Of a DNA stretch of 64,000 nt, positions 44,662 to 56,556 are shown one piece after another. The position numbers were made by a program, and so were the translations under genes. This DNA comes from Pseudorhodobacter ferrugineus DSM 5888 (lineage in GTDB: Bacteria > Pseudomonadota > Alphaproteobacteria > Rhodobacterales > Rhodobacteraceae): NCBI RefSeq assembly GCF_000420745.1, contig NZ_ATVN01000008.1, positions 100,102 through 164,101 of the forward strand, read 5' to 3'. How positions within the stretch are numbered: the first letter of the stretch is position 1; the number at the start of each line of letters is the position of its first letter. Under the pieces are notes generated by a model. That model saw only the letters and a list, made by a program, of their open reading frames with translations, had not been told where the DNA came from and made no database searches.

Positions 44662-46317
44662 ATGATTGAAGAGATCGTTTTGAACTGTGGGCCGACGGAG
44701 GCGAGTGCGCCGCTGAGGTTGGCAGGGACGCCAGGGGTCACGATTTTGGTTGGGCCGAACAATTGCGGCAAGAGCGCGTTGTTGGAGGCGATCTATCATC
44801 AGCTTGCAGGGCAAGGCGATGGAGCGAGAGCTTCGGCGCTGGCGGGTCTGGGTTTTCCAGAAATGACTGGCGAGATCGTTGAGGAACACCCCCTCTTTCA
44901 CGGACGTTTGGCCGCTGACCCGATTACAATACCGTCTTATACAACTGCACCAAAAAGCGACGGGTTTCGCCAAATTTGTTCCAATCCTCATGGTCCTTGG
45001 GCGAAGGCATTCAGGGGGAGTCTTCTATTTGGCTAAATGGTGCGCAGCGGCTAGCTATGTTGCCCTGCGAGACTAATGCAAACTTGCATGCCCCGGTTGG
45101 GCCTCTTGGGAAGCTGTTTGTCGATGATGCGCGTCGGCTATTTTTCCAATCTGCTGTTTTTTGCAGGGATCGGCCAATACCCAGTATTGGATAGTGTTCG
45201 TGCCTTTGGAACCCTGTCATTGGCGTTTTCATCGGAAAAGCCTGACCCGGTTACGGAGCGCAATCTTGGCGCTGAAACCTTGACCTATATGACAAAATCA
45301 GTGCCGCGCGCCGCGCTGAGTGATGGGTTTAACGCCTATGTCGGGATGCTTGGCGCGCTATATGCCAGTGACTATAAGGCCATTTTGATTGACGAGCCGG
45401 AGGCGTTTTTGCACCCGGCGCTGGCGCGGACCTTGGGCAAGCAGATTGCCCAGCAGGCGCGGGACAAGCAGGTTTTTATTGCCACCCATAGCGCCGATTT
45501 TCTGATGGGGGCGATTGAGGCTGGCGAAAACGTGCGGATTGTAAGGCTGCAATATCAAGCGGGGGTGGGGCGGGCGTGTCTTTTGGACAAAGACGAATTG
45601 CGGGTTTTCATGAATGATCCATTGTTGCGGTCTGCGAATGTGATGTCCGGGTTGTTTTCGAAGGCAGTTGTGGTGGGCGAGTCCGATACGGACCGCGCGT
45701 TTTATCAGGAGATAAACACCCGATTGTTAGCTAAGAAAGACCCGCGTGGGATTGAAGGATGTGTGTTCTTGAATGCACAGAATAAGCAGACAGTGCCGCG
45801 AATCGTCCGCCTTTTGCGCCGGATGGGCGTGCCTGCTGCGGGCATTGTCGATTTGGATGTTTTGGCCGAGGGGGGAGGCGTTTGGGCCAGCCAGCTTGAA
45901 GCGCTTGCAACGCCAGAAGCACAGAAAGCAGCTTTGGAAGCCGCTAGACTTTCAACCTTCAGCGCGCTCAAGGCCGTATCGACAGATGTGGCGAAGAAAA
46001 ACTACAAGACGGAAGGCGGGTTGAAATTGCTTGATGAAGGGACGCGGGAGGCTGCCGCCAACCTTCTGGATACGCTTGACGCTTATGGACTGTTTGTGGT
46101 TCCGGGCGGCGAAGTAGAGCAATGGCTTTCGGGTCTTGGCGTATCACACGCCAAACCTTCTTGGTTGCGGACGATTTTTGAAGCGATGGGTGCGAATTCA
46201 ACGGATGTGGGCTATGTGCAACCTGCTGTGGGAGATGTTTGGGATTTTATTGGGCAAGCCAATGCTTGGTTCGCAAATCCGCAGCGCAAAGGGATGACAG
46301 CCATAGGCTGCCCATAG
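44662..46317 (+). pseudogene. OLD-family-like AAA ATPase/TOPRIM nuclease, frameshifted
   Basis: ATG 44662 starts an ABC-type ATPase with Walker A GPNNCGKSALLEAI. Near 44950-44980 the frame changes; the next frame reads SIWLNGAQRLAMLPCET and LGKLFVDDARRLFF, and near a T6 run at 45157-45162 the original frame resumes. Walker B is AILIDEPEAFLHPALA, then THSADFLMGA. A TOPRIM domain follows with VVVGESDTDRAFYQEI and GIVDLDVL. The two indels compensate. It is less GC-rich than its neighbours. OLD proteins act in phage defence; this copy is broken or mis-sequenced. Confidence 0.8.
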
Positions 46318-46357
46318 GAACGGGCGATTTATACGCGGATTTGTCGGTATCCGCCGC

Positions 46358-46386
46358 TTGACTCCTGTCGCCACTTCCCCGATAAG
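46358..46386 (+). promoter_or_regulatory. predicted rplU promoter
   Basis: TTGACT (46358-46363) and GATAAG (46381-46386) are 17 bp apart. They lie about 140 bp upstream of rplU and overlap the hairpin at 46366-46411. Confidence 0.5.
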
Positions 46387-46451
46387 CCGCTTATCTCGGC
46401 AGGTGGTGACACTTGGCCGGATTTATTATTTATATCGCCCCAATGGGGGCG
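46366..46451 (+). promoter_or_regulatory. hairpins in the rplU-rpmA leader
   Basis: TGTCGCCAC (46366-46374) pairs with GTGGTGACA (46403-46411), and inside it GATAAGC and GCTTATC are palindromic. CGCCCC (46436-46441) pairs with GGGGCG (46446-46451). The first could also terminate upstream reading; the second lies in the transcribed leader and could serve autoregulation of ribosomal proteins, which is inference. Confidence 0.45.
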
Positions 46452-46523
46452 CGCCGTCCGAGGTTAAGGAAACGCCAGTCCATGCTGGGGCCACAGGATG
46501 CGGAGACATGAAAAGGAAGACCT

Positions 46524-46991
46524 ATGTACGCGGTCCTTAAGACAGGCGGCAAGCAATACAAGGTTCAAGCCGGGGATATCCTGCGCGTTGAAAAGCTTGA
46601 TTGCGTGGCTGGTGACAAGATCCAGTTTAACGAAATTCTGATGGTTGGCGGCGAGACGCTGGCCGTTGGCGTACCGCTGGTTGCGGGCGCTGCCGTTCAG
46701 GCCGAAGTGATCGAACAGATCAAAGGCCCGAAGGTTATCCACTATGTAAAGCGTCGTCGTAAGCATTCGAGCCAGCGCACCAAAGGCCACCGCCAGCATC
46801 TGACGCTGCTGCGTGTGACCGAAGTGTTGGCCGCCGGTGCTGACAAGTCGGGTGTAAAAGCTGCGACCGGTACAGCCGATGCGCGCCGCGCTGCCCATAA
46901 CGCTGATGCAGCCCCTGCTGCAAAAGCCCCTGCAAAGGCGAAAGCTGCTGCGAAACCAAAGGCAGCAAAAGCTGCCGCGACCGAGGAGTAA
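46524..46991 (+). CDS. rplU: 50S ribosomal protein L21 with C-terminal extension
   Basis: A 155-residue protein beginning YAVLKTGGKQYKVQAGD, with the RNA-binding VIHYVKRRRKHSSQRTKGHRQ. Bacterial L21 is about 100 residues; the extra 50 residues are an Ala/Lys-rich tail (AKAPAKAKAAAKPKAAKAA) common in alphaproteobacteria. AAAAGGAAGACCT precedes the ATG. It lies 6 bp before rpmA. Confidence 0.96.
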   Translation: MYAVLKTGGKQYKVQAGDILRVEKLDCVAGDKIQFNEILMVGGETLAVGVPLVAGAAVQAEVIEQIKGPKVIHYVKRRRKHSSQRTKGHRQHLTLLRVTEVLAAGADKSGVKAATGTADARRAAHNADAAPAAKAPAKAKAAAKPKAAKAAATEE

Positions 46992-46997
46992 TCCCCC

Positions 46998-47267
46998 ATG
47001 GCACATAAAAAAGCTGGTGGTTCATCCCGTAACGGTCGCGACTCAGCCGGTCGCCGTTTGGGCGTAAAGCTGTTTGGCGGCCAAGCGGCCATTCCGGGCA
47101 ATATCATCGTGCGCCAGCGTGGCACACGTATGTTCCCGGGGACCGGCGTTGGGATGGGAACGGATCACACGATCTTTGCCAAGGTTGAAGGCAAGGTTGC
47201 GTTTAAGAAAGGCCTGAAAGGGCGCATGTTTATTTCGGTTCTTCCCGTGGCGGAAGCTGCTGAGTAA
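46998..47267 (+). CDS. rpmA: 50S ribosomal protein L27
   Basis: An 89-residue protein with the conserved [20 protein letters not shown] near the peptidyl-transferase centre, without the cleaved N-terminal extension of Firmicutes. It is paired with rplU as usual and followed by a terminator. Confidence 0.97.
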   Translation: MAHKKAGGSSRNGRDSAGRRLGVKLFGGQAAIPGNIIVRQRGTRMFPGTGVGMGTDHTIFAKVEGKVAFKKGLKGRMFISVLPVAEAAE

Positions 47268-47296
47268 GTCGAACCGTTACACAGCGATGTAACAAG

Positions 47297-47324
47297 GGGA
47301 TCGGCTGAGAGGCCGGTCCCTTTT
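47297..47324 (+). terminator. intrinsic terminator of rplU-rpmA
   Basis: GGGATCGGC (47297-47305) pairs with GCCGGTCCC (47312-47320) with one G-T pair and loop TGAGAG, followed by TTTT. Confidence 0.8.
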
Positions 47325-47406
47325 GCCGTTTGTCGGGGAGGGCAGGCGGTGCGTATTGGTTTTTTGGGGGGCGATCCCCATGTGCTTTCGGAGGAGGGCG
47401 CTTTTC

Positions 47407-47943
47407 ATGTTAAAAGTGATTGACGGTCAGTTGGTGATTGCGGCGGAGCGGTTAGTACTGCGGCCCGTGCAGGTTTCGGATGTGGGGCTGTTTGCCATGC
47501 ATGCAGGGGACGCGCGGGTGGCCGAGGGGACGAGTTCTATCCCGCATCCTTTGCCGCCCGGTGCGGCCGAGGCGTTTGTCGCGCGGGCGATGAAGCCGGG
47601 GGCGGAAGAGCGGATTTGGGTGATGGACGGGTCTGCGGCAGGGATGCCCGAGGTTTTGGGGGTGATATCCTTGAAGCAGATGGACCGTGACCAATCCGAG
47701 ATTGGCTATTGGGTGGCGCCCGCGTTTTGGAATACGGGCTATGCGTCGGAGGCGGTGCAAGCGTTGATTGCGGCCAATCCGTTGAAGAACAAAGCGATTT
47801 TTGCGCAGGTGTTTCAGGATAACCCCGGGTCGGCACGGGTGCTGACGAATTGCGGTTTCGGCTATCTGGGCGATGCGGAAAGTTTCAGTGTGGCACGCAA
47901 TGCCCGCGTGCAAACATGGACGTATCTGAAGAAGATGGCCTGA
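47407..47943 (+). CDS. GNAT-family N-acetyltransferase (RimJ/RimL-like)
   Basis: ATG 47407, after GGAGGAGGG, gives 178 residues. ERLVLRPVQVSDVG opens a RimJ/RimL-type domain and the acetyl-CoA region lies around YWVAPAFWNTGYASEAVQAL. It sits between rpmA and obgE, possibly in the same ribosome-linked transcript, but its substrate cannot be predicted. Confidence 0.82.
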   Translation: MLKVIDGQLVIAAERLVLRPVQVSDVGLFAMHAGDARVAEGTSSIPHPLPPGAAEAFVARAMKPGAEERIWVMDGSAAGMPEVLGVISLKQMDRDQSEIGYWVAPAFWNTGYASEAVQALIAANPLKNKAIFAQVFQDNPGSARVLTNCGFGYLGDAESFSVARNARVQTWTYLKKMA

Positions 47944-48049
47944 GGTTTGGGTTAAAGGCTGCGCGGTGGTCCTTGCCGCCGCGCTGTGTCTTGAGGTGGG
48001 GCGCTTTATCAGGTAACGCAGCACATTGACCCTTTTGCTGAAAGCCTGA

Positions 48050-50214
<2,165 letters not shown>

Positions 50215-50231
50215 GGGGAAGCCTTTGCAGG

Positions 50232-50281
50232 CCGGGGGCGCTGCCCCCGGACCCCCGGAGTATTTTTGCAAAGATGAAATT
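50232..50281 (+). repeat. 3'-flank repeat motif, copy C
   Basis: CCGGGGGC (50232-50239) pairs with GCCCCCGG (50243-50250); the tail GAGTATTTTTGCAAAGATG runs from 50258. The 24 bases 50258-50281 are identical to 56017-56040 after proA. It follows the proB stop and precedes the Mla operon's end on the other strand. Confidence 0.65.
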
Positions 50282-50289
50282 GGCGTGGT

Positions 50290-50934
50290 TTAGCGTTTTA
50301 GGCTAATGTTGACGGTGCCGAGCGCCCATGTGGTGAGCTCGGTGAGCAGGGTTTGGTTGGCTGTGTTGAAGCCTTCGACCAAGGCGAGGGTTTCGGTCGA
50401 GGCCACGTCTGCGGTGCTGGTGAAGGTGCGGGAGGAGATGACGGCTGCGTCGTCTTCGCGGACCATGCGGGCGGTAAGGCGTAGGCGGATGGTGGCGGAT
50501 TTTCCGTCGGCTGCGGCCTCGGCCTGAAAATCTGTGAGTTCTGTCAGGAGCGCAAAGTCGCCAGATGCGCCCAAGGGGGTGCGGCCGACGTAGCGGAAGG
50601 CGCCCGTATCTTCAAAGCTGCGGACCATCAGGGTTTGCAGCATGATCGGCACATCCTCGGCCCATTTTCCATCGGGGAGGTAGGCGGCCTGCAAGGGGTG
50701 GGGGCGGATCAGGATGCGGTCATTGGTGAGCGCGCCCGGGGCGGTTGGGATTTCGACGACCAGTTGGCGCGATGTGGTGCTGCGCGCGGTGACGGGGGTG
50801 GTGGGGGCCGTGAGGTCGTAGTCATCCAGCGGGGTTGCGGCACCGCTGAGGGCCGAGAGGGCAGAGCAACCGGAGAGCAGCGCTGTCAGGGTAAGCGAGA
50901 GCGTGATGGTGCGCAGGGTTGGTTTTGCGGTCAT
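50290..50934 (-). CDS. ABC-type transport auxiliary lipoprotein (PqiC-like)
   Basis: A 214-residue protein from ATG 50932-50934. The lipobox LSGC near residue 23 makes it a lipoprotein. The mature part resembles the PqiC/DUF330 auxiliary family (RQLVVEIPTAPGALTNDRIL, then WAEDVPIMLQTLMVRSFEDT). It ends the MCE operon and may form part of a trans-envelope lipid channel. Confidence 0.8.
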   Translation of the reverse strand: MTAKPTLRTITLSLTLTALLSGCSALSALSGAATPLDDYDLTAPTTPVTARSTTSRQLVVEIPTAPGALTNDRILIRPHPLQAAYLPDGKWAEDVPIMLQTLMVRSFEDTGAFRYVGRTPLGASGDFALLTELTDFQAEAAADGKSATIRLRLTARMVREDDAAVISSRTFTSTADVASTETLALVEGFNTANQTLLTELTTWALGTVNISLKR

Positions 50935-50950
50935 GGGGCAGCACCTTTGG

Positions 50951-52672
50951 TCAATTGCGTTTGTAGACGGGGGTATCGCCGCCAAGGAAGAAGCGCGCGG
51001 GATCGCGTTGGATTTGTTTGGTCAATTGTTCGAGGTTGGTGATCAGGCTGCGGGTTTCGCGGGCCAGCTTGGTGAATTGCGGCAGCGCGGTGGTGGTGAA
51101 GTCGCGGATCGGCGGGTCAGAGGCCGCGACGACCTGCGACACCCGTTCAAATGTTTCGCGGGCGGCGTTGGAGGCGGCTTGCAGATCGGCGGTGACACCT
51201 GGAATGGCATCCGACACGCCGGCAATGGCCGTGTCCAGCCCGTCGATGGTGCGGCGCAGGTCGGTGACGATGCCGCTGATATCATTGTTGATCACGCGGT
51301 CGGCGCCGTTAAAGGTTTTTTCGGCGGCCGTTAGGGTGCGTTCGCCTACCGCCAGCGCCGAATTGATGGCATCAAGGGTGGTATTGGCGCGGGTAAAGCT
51401 GTCGGTCACGGCGGCAAGGGATGTGCTGGCATCGGTCATCACGGTGTCAGCCTTGGCGCTGGCCGAGGTGAGGGAGGTGCCGACATCGGTGATGACCTGA
51501 TTGGCGGTGGCGGTGGCGGCGCGGATATCTGCAACCATCGCGGGCAGGTCTGTTTTGGCGGCAGCAGCGATGGGGGCGAGGGCGGCGCGGGCCTCGGCCA
51601 CCATAGCGGCGCCGTCGATGGTGACCAGATCGTCAAAGCTGATCGAGGCTTTGTCCATCGAGATCAGGGTTTCATCAAGCTGCACGATCACGGCGTCGGC
51701 GGATTTGATGGTGGATTCAAGCTCGATCAAGCGCGCCGTTGCGACCTGACCGGTGTTTTGAAATTCGGCCAGCATGGCGCGGGCATCATCGCTGATTTGG
51801 GTAATCTGGGCACGGGTTTCAGTCAGGCCATCGGTCAGTTCGGCTGTGGCGGCCTTTAGGTCACCGTCGATAAAGGTTTCGGCTTTTTTCAGGGTTTCGG
51901 TAGTTTGTTCCAGCGTTTTGGTGCCTGTGGCCACGGTGGCTTGGGCCTCTTTTGACAGATCAGAGATGGCGATCAGGGTTTGATCGGCGGTGTTGAACAG
52001 CTTTTCGGCCTTGCCAGTCACACCTTCCAGCATGACGTTGAAATTCGAGATTTCAATCGCAAAGCCGGAAACGGCGCTGGCGACAACGGTGAAGTCATCC
52101 AGCGATTGCGCGAACCCTTCGGAGGCGGTTTCGAGATTGGCGAGGATGTTGTCAACGCGGCCCACGTTTTCATCGCTGATCAGGCTGCGCACGTCTTTGA
52201 CCACGGCCAGCACCTCGGCCAGCAGTTCGGGGGCATCTTCGGACAGGCTTTGCAACATCGAACGCCCTGGGGGGATGATGGGGATGTCGCGGTCGCTGCT
52301 GTCTTTCAGCAAGGGTTCGCCCACTTCACCCGGACTGATGCCGACAAAGGACACGCCGGTCACACCTTGGCTTTCGATGGTGGCGACAGAGCCTGCGCGC
52401 ACGGGGGTGTTTTGCGCCACTTCTAGCCGGACAAGGATGGTGCCGTCATTGTCTGGTGAAAGTTTCACCTCGACCACTTGGCCCACGGGCAGGCCTGCAA
52501 AGCGGACATCCGAGGCGCGCGAGAGGCCGGAAACCGAGGTGAATTTGACATCGTAATAGGCGAATTGCCGGTCGAGTTCGATGCGGCCAAACCACAGCGC
52601 AAAGGCCAGCATTCCGATAAAGCCCAGAATGGTGAACAGGCCGATCAGAACATAGTTTGCCCGTGTTTCCAT
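50951..52672 (-). CDS. MCE/MlaD-family lipid transport protein
   Basis: A 573-residue protein with one N-terminal helix (YVLIGLFTILGFIGMLAFALW), an MCE domain at about residues 40-120 (VKFTSVSGLSRASDVRFAGLPVG), and a very long predicted helical/coiled region rich in Ala/Thr. MCE proteins form hexameric rings or needles that carry phospholipids between membranes. It lies between the ATPase and the lipoprotein. Confidence 0.87.
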   Translation of the reverse strand: METRANYVLIGLFTILGFIGMLAFALWFGRIELDRQFAYYDVKFTSVSGLSRASDVRFAGLPVGQVVEVKLSPDNDGTILVRLEVAQNTPVRAGSVATIESQGVTGVSFVGISPGEVGEPLLKDSSDRDIPIIPPGRSMLQSLSEDAPELLAEVLAVVKDVRSLISDENVGRVDNILANLETASEGFAQSLDDFTVVASAVSGFAIEISNFNVMLEGVTGKAEKLFNTADQTLIAISDLSKEAQATVATGTKTLEQTTETLKKAETFIDGDLKAATAELTDGLTETRAQITQISDDARAMLAEFQNTGQVATARLIELESTIKSADAVIVQLDETLISMDKASISFDDLVTIDGAAMVAEARAALAPIAAAAKTDLPAMVADIRAATATANQVITDVGTSLTSASAKADTVMTDASTSLAAVTDSFTRANTTLDAINSALAVGERTLTAAEKTFNGADRVINNDISGIVTDLRRTIDGLDTAIAGVSDAIPGVTADLQAASNAARETFERVSQVVAASDPPIRDFTTTALPQFTKLARETRSLITNLEQLTKQIQRDPARFFLGGDTPVYKRN

Positions 52673-52675
52673 TGG

Positions 52676-53467
52676 CTATTCGCCTTTCATTGCAGGTATG
52701 GCCGCCATCGCGGCGCGCGCACGGGGGCCGTGGAAATATTCGTGGACCCAAGGGTGATCAACGTCCAAAAGTTCTTGCATTGTGCCGCTGACCAGCACCT
52801 TTTTTTCAGCCAGCACAGCAACACGGTCGCAGGTTGCATGCAGGGTATCAAGGTCATGGGTGACGAGAAAGACGGTCAACCCCATGCTTTTGGACAATTG
52901 CCGGATCAGAATGTCAAATTCGGCGGCGCCGATGGGGTCAAGTCCGGCGGTGGGTTCATCGAGAAACACAATCTCGGGGTCCAGCGCCAAGGCGCGGGCG
53001 AGGCCGGCGCGTTTCCGCATGCCGCCCGATAGTTCGGACGGGAATTTATCGCCTGCAAGGTAGGGCAGGCCCGCGAGCGATATTTTCAGGTCGGCCATTT
53101 GCGCGCGCAGGGTTTTGTCGAGACCTTCGACATGGCGCATCGGCACCTCGATATTCTCGCGCACGTTTAGGGACGAAAACAAGGCACCGTCTTGGAACAT
53201 CACGCCCCAGCGGCGTTCCAGCGCGGTGCGCTGATCGTCGCTGGCGGTCAGGACATTGGTGCCGAGCACGTCAATTTCGCCGGCCTTTGGGGTTTGCAGC
53301 CCGCAGATTGACCGCAGCAGCACCGATTTGCCCGTGCCCGAGCCGCCGACCACGCCCAGCACTTCGCCGCGGTAAACATCAAGATCGAGGTCTTCGTGGA
53401 CGACATGGCTGCCGAACTGGTTGCGCAAGGACCGGATGCGGATGACGATTTCGCGATCTTCGGTCAT
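52676..53467 (-). CDS. Mla-type ABC transporter ATP-binding protein (MlaF-like)
   Basis: A 263-residue ATPase from ATG 53465-53467, which overlaps the permease stop (ATGA). Walker A is GGSGTGKS, the signature LSGGMRKRAGLARAL, Walker B EIVFLDEPTAGLDP, and the switch VTHDLDTL. The upstream open frame lies in the permease and is a shadow. It powers the MlaE-type permease. Confidence 0.9.
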   Translation of the reverse strand: MTEDREIVIRIRSLRNQFGSHVVHEDLDLDVYRGEVLGVVGGSGTGKSVLLRSICGLQTPKAGEIDVLGTNVLTASDDQRTALERRWGVMFQDGALFSSLNVRENIEVPMRHVEGLDKTLRAQMADLKISLAGLPYLAGDKFPSELSGGMRKRAGLARALALDPEIVFLDEPTAGLDPIGAAEFDILIRQLSKSMGLTVFLVTHDLDTLHATCDRVAVLAEKKVLVSGTMQELLDVDHPWVHEYFHGPRARAAMAAIPAMKGE

Positions 53468-54624
53468 ACGCCCACCTGTGCGAAAAAGATGGAAAATATC
53501 GCATCGGTGACGATGACCGCAAAGATGGCGGTGACAACCGAGGCCGAGGTTTTTTGCCCCAAGCTTTCGGCGTTGCTGCCGACTTGCATACCTGCGTGGC
53601 ACCCGACGATGCCGATGATCAGGGCGAAAAACGGTGCCTTTATCATGCCGACCAACAGATGCCAGATGCCCGTATTTTCGATCAATCGGGTTTGGAACAT
53701 GCCGGGCGAGATGCCGAGGTCGATCCATGACATCAGCCCGCCGCCGACAAGGCCGGAGATATTGGCGATAAGGCCAAGAATGGGCAGCATCAGCAGCAGC
53801 GCAAGGATGCGGGGCACGAACAAAGCGCCTGCCACATCAATGCCAAGGGTGCGCATGGCGTCAATTTCTTCGCGCATTTTCATCGAACCGATGGCGGCGG
53901 TGAAGGCCGATGCCGTGCGCCCTGCGACGATAATGGCGGTCAGCAGGATGCCCAATTCGCGCAGGATGGACACGGCGATCAGATCAACTACAAACACCTC
54001 GGCCCCGAATTGGCGCAGTTGGGTTGAGCCTTGGAAGGCCAGCACCACACCGATCAGAAAGGACATGAGAGCGACGATGGGCACGGCCTTGACGCCGACC
54101 TCGTGGCAGTGATGCACAAGGGCGGTAAAGCGAAAGTCGCCGGGATGGCGGATGGAGCGGACGATACGGTCCAAGAACAGGCCGAAATAGGCGAGGAGTT
54201 CGAGGATGAAGCGCCCCGCGCTGGCAACGGTGCGGCCGAGACGGTCAAGCTGGTCGGTCAGCGTGAGGGGGGCAGGCGCAACCCTATCAGGTTTGGGAAG
54301 CGCTTTTCGGACCGCGCCGAGGACGGTATTTGCATCATCGGACGGGTTTTCAATGGTGAAGGGCTGATCTTTGGCCTTGGCGGCCTTTTGCGCGGTGATG
54401 ATCGCCCAAGCGGCGCTGGTATCCAGCCGCGTAACGCCTGATAGGTCGACGGTCACGGGGCCATCCGCCACGGCGCGTGTCAGTTCGCGCACCAAGGGCG
54501 TGAGTGTGACAAGCGAAAACGCGCCCTGCAACGCGATTTTTGTGGTGCCATCCGATTGGCTGATTTGGGTTTGCGACGTGACCACGTTTTGAAATGCCTG
54601 ATGTGAATAAGGGCTGTGTACCAT
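53464..54624 (-). CDS. MlaE-type permease with fused N-terminal STAS domain
   Basis: A 386-residue protein from ATG 54622-54624 (a longer start at 54687 adds 21 residues). A STAS-like domain (GPVTVDLSGVTRLDTSAAWAI) like MlaB occupies the first 110 residues. The MlaE permease follows with AVPIVALMSFLIGVVLAFQG and ELGILLTAIIVAGRTASAFTAA. Fusion of MlaB to MlaE occurs in alphaproteobacteria. First gene of the operon. Confidence 0.88.
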   Translation of the reverse strand: MVHSPYSHQAFQNVVTSQTQISQSDGTTKIALQGAFSLVTLTPLVRELTRAVADGPVTVDLSGVTRLDTSAAWAIITAQKAAKAKDQPFTIENPSDDANTVLGAVRKALPKPDRVAPAPLTLTDQLDRLGRTVASAGRFILELLAYFGLFLDRIVRSIRHPGDFRFTALVHHCHEVGVKAVPIVALMSFLIGVVLAFQGSTQLRQFGAEVFVVDLIAVSILRELGILLTAIIVAGRTASAFTAAIGSMKMREEIDAMRTLGIDVAGALFVPRILALLLMLPILGLIANISGLVGGGLMSWIDLGISPGMFQTRLIENTGIWHLLVGMIKAPFFALIIGIVGCHAGMQVGSNAESLGQKTSASVVTAIFAVIVTDAIFSIFFAQVGV

Positions 54625-54728
54625 GGCCTTGATAGGGTGCCAATTCAAACCCTGCGCTTGGGCGGCGCTGATTGCATGCCGTGGCAATAAAGACTATTTC
54701 TGCGGCAGGTTTGCAAAAGGGTGTTGGT

Positions 54729-55991
54729 ATGGACAGCGTGGATATGAGCGGGATGATGGCCGAGATTGGTGCAGCGGCGCGGGCCGCGGCGGCAGAATTG
54801 GCCTGTGCCAGCGCCGAGCGTAAACATGCCGCGCTGATCGGGGCCGCCGAAGCCGTATGGGAAGCGCGGGACGCGATTATCGCTGCCAATGCGCAGGATA
54901 TGGCATTTGGGGTTTCCAAGGGCCTGACCGACGCAATGCTGGACCGGTTGCGGCTGGATGAAGTGCGCATTCGCGGGATCGTTGACGGGTTGCGCATGAT
55001 TGCCGAGCAGCGCGACCCTGTGGGCGACATTATTGCGGAATGGGACATGCCAACGGGCTTGCATATTCAGCGCGTGCGCACGCCGTTGGGCGTTGTTGGC
55101 GTGATCTATGAGAGCCGTCCGAATGTGACGGCGGATGCGGGGGCGTTGTGCCTGAAGGCCGGAAACGCGGTGATTTTGCGCGGCGGGTCGGAAAGCTTTC
55201 ATTCGTCAAGCGCTATTCATGCCTGCATGGTCAAGGGGTTGGTACAGGCGGGGTTGCCTGCCGCCGCGATCCAGTTGGTGCCAACACGCGACCGTGCGAT
55301 GGTGGCCGAAATGCTGCGGGCGGTGGAGTATATTGACGTGATCGTGCCGCGCGGGGGCAAGGGGTTGGTTGGATTGGTGCAACGCGAGGCGCGGGTGCCT
55401 GTTTTTGCGCATCTGGAGGGGATTTGCCATGTGTATGCCGATGGCGATGCCGATCTGGCAAAGGCGCGGGCCGTGGTGTTGAACGCCAAGACGCGGCGCA
55501 CGGGGATTTGCGGGTCGGCGGAGTGTTTGCTGATAGACCGTGCGTTTTGGGCGCGGCACGGGGCTGTTTTGGTGCAAGATCTGCTGGATGCAGGGGTTGA
55601 AGTGCGCGGCGAGGGCGAGATTGCGGGGGTTGCAGGCGTTGTGCCTGCCACGGCCGATGATTTTGGACACGAGTTTTTGGACATGATTATTGCCGCCAAG
55701 ATTGTGGACGGGGTGGACGGTGCGATTGCGCATATTCGGGCGTTCGGGTCGAACCACACGGAAGCGATTTTGACCGAGAATGATGCAGTCGCGGCGCGGT
55801 TTTTCCAGCGTTTGGACAGTGCGATTTTGATGCGCAACGCGTCGACTCAATTTGCCGATGGTGGCGAGTTTGGCATGGGCGGCGAGATTGGCATCGCCAC
55901 AGGCAAGATGCATGCGCGAGGGCCCGTGGGGGCCGAGCAGCTGACCAGTTTCAAGTATCTGGTTACGGGTGACGGGACGTGTCGGGCGTAA
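54729..55991 (+). CDS. proA: gamma-glutamyl phosphate reductase
   Basis: A 420-residue enzyme for the second step of proline synthesis. The ALDH-like fold has [36 protein letters not shown], and the catalytic Cys in [20 protein letters not shown] 54729 is chosen over the upstream ATG at 54672, which lies in the Mla operon's upstream region. It is normally next to proB; here the Mla operon lies between. Confidence 0.95.
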   Translation: MDSVDMSGMMAEIGAAARAAAAELACASAERKHAALIGAAEAVWEARDAIIAANAQDMAFGVSKGLTDAMLDRLRLDEVRIRGIVDGLRMIAEQRDPVGDIIAEWDMPTGLHIQRVRTPLGVVGVIYESRPNVTADAGALCLKAGNAVILRGGSESFHSSSAIHACMVKGLVQAGLPAAAIQLVPTRDRAMVAEMLRAVEYIDVIVPRGGKGLVGLVQREARVPVFAHLEGICHVYADGDADLAKARAVVLNAKTRRTGICGSAECLLIDRAFWARHGAVLVQDLLDAGVEVRGEGEIAGVAGVVPATADDFGHEFLDMIIAAKIVDGVDGAIAHIRAFGSNHTEAILTENDAVAARFFQRLDSAILMRNASTQFADGGEFGMGGEIGIATGKMHARGPVGAEQLTSFKYLVTGDGTCRA

Positions 55992-56016
55992 GCTTGGCCA
56001 GTTGGGCCGTTGTTTT

Positions 56017-56040
56017 GAGTATTTTTGCAAAGATGAAATT
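56017..56040 (+). repeat. 3'-flank repeat motif, copy E
   Basis: Identical over 24 bases to 50258-50281, 25 bp after the proA stop; the hairpin part of the motif is reduced here. Confidence 0.6.
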
Positions 56041-56049
56041 GAGAGCGGT

Positions 56050-56556
56050 CTAAAGCGGGCGTTCAAAGTAGACGATAAAATGGTCCATTTGCGGCGTGAG
56101 ATTGTGGTAGGGGCTGCGTTCCTCGAACCCTAACGACCGGTAAAGTTTGATCGCGCCGGTGAGCGGGCGGGCAGTGTCGAGGCGGATGGTGTGGTAGCCT
56201 GCGGCGCGGGCGTCGTCCATCAACGCCAGGCTGATTTGGCGGGCGAGGCCCTTGTTTCGGTAATCGGGGTGGACAAAAAGGCGCTGGATTTCGGCGATTC
56301 CGGGTTCAAATGCGCGCAGCATGCCGCAGGCGGCGGGCCTATTATTGTTCCATGCGATCAGGAGGTTGCCTGTGGGCGCGGTATGGATTTTGGCGAAGGT
56401 GTCGAGCCATGCGTCAACCGTATCGGGATTGTATTTGGCGGTGATGGCGGTGCGCTCATCTGGCATGGCGGCGCAGAGCGCATCGATATAGCCGAGGAAA
56501 AGTTGGGCCAAGGCGGGGCGATCATCGGGGAAACGGGCGGGGCGCAGGGTGATCAC
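56050..56556 (-). CDS. GNAT-family acetyltransferase
   Basis: A GTG start at 56554-56556 gives 168 residues and overlaps the upstream stop (GTGA), suggesting coupling. The GNAT acetyl-CoA fold has IQRLFVHPDYRNKGLARQIS, then IRLDTARPLTGAIKLYRSLGFEE in two stretches. Residues before the GTG in the open frame look like another reading frame. Substrate unknown. Confidence 0.82.
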   Translation of the reverse strand: MITLRPARFPDDRPALAQLFLGYIDALCAAMPDERTAITAKYNPDTVDAWLDTFAKIHTAPTGNLLIAWNNNRPAACGMLRAFEPGIAEIQRLFVHPDYRNKGLARQISLALMDDARAAGYHTIRLDTARPLTGAIKLYRSLGFEERSPYHNLTPQMDHFIVYFERPL

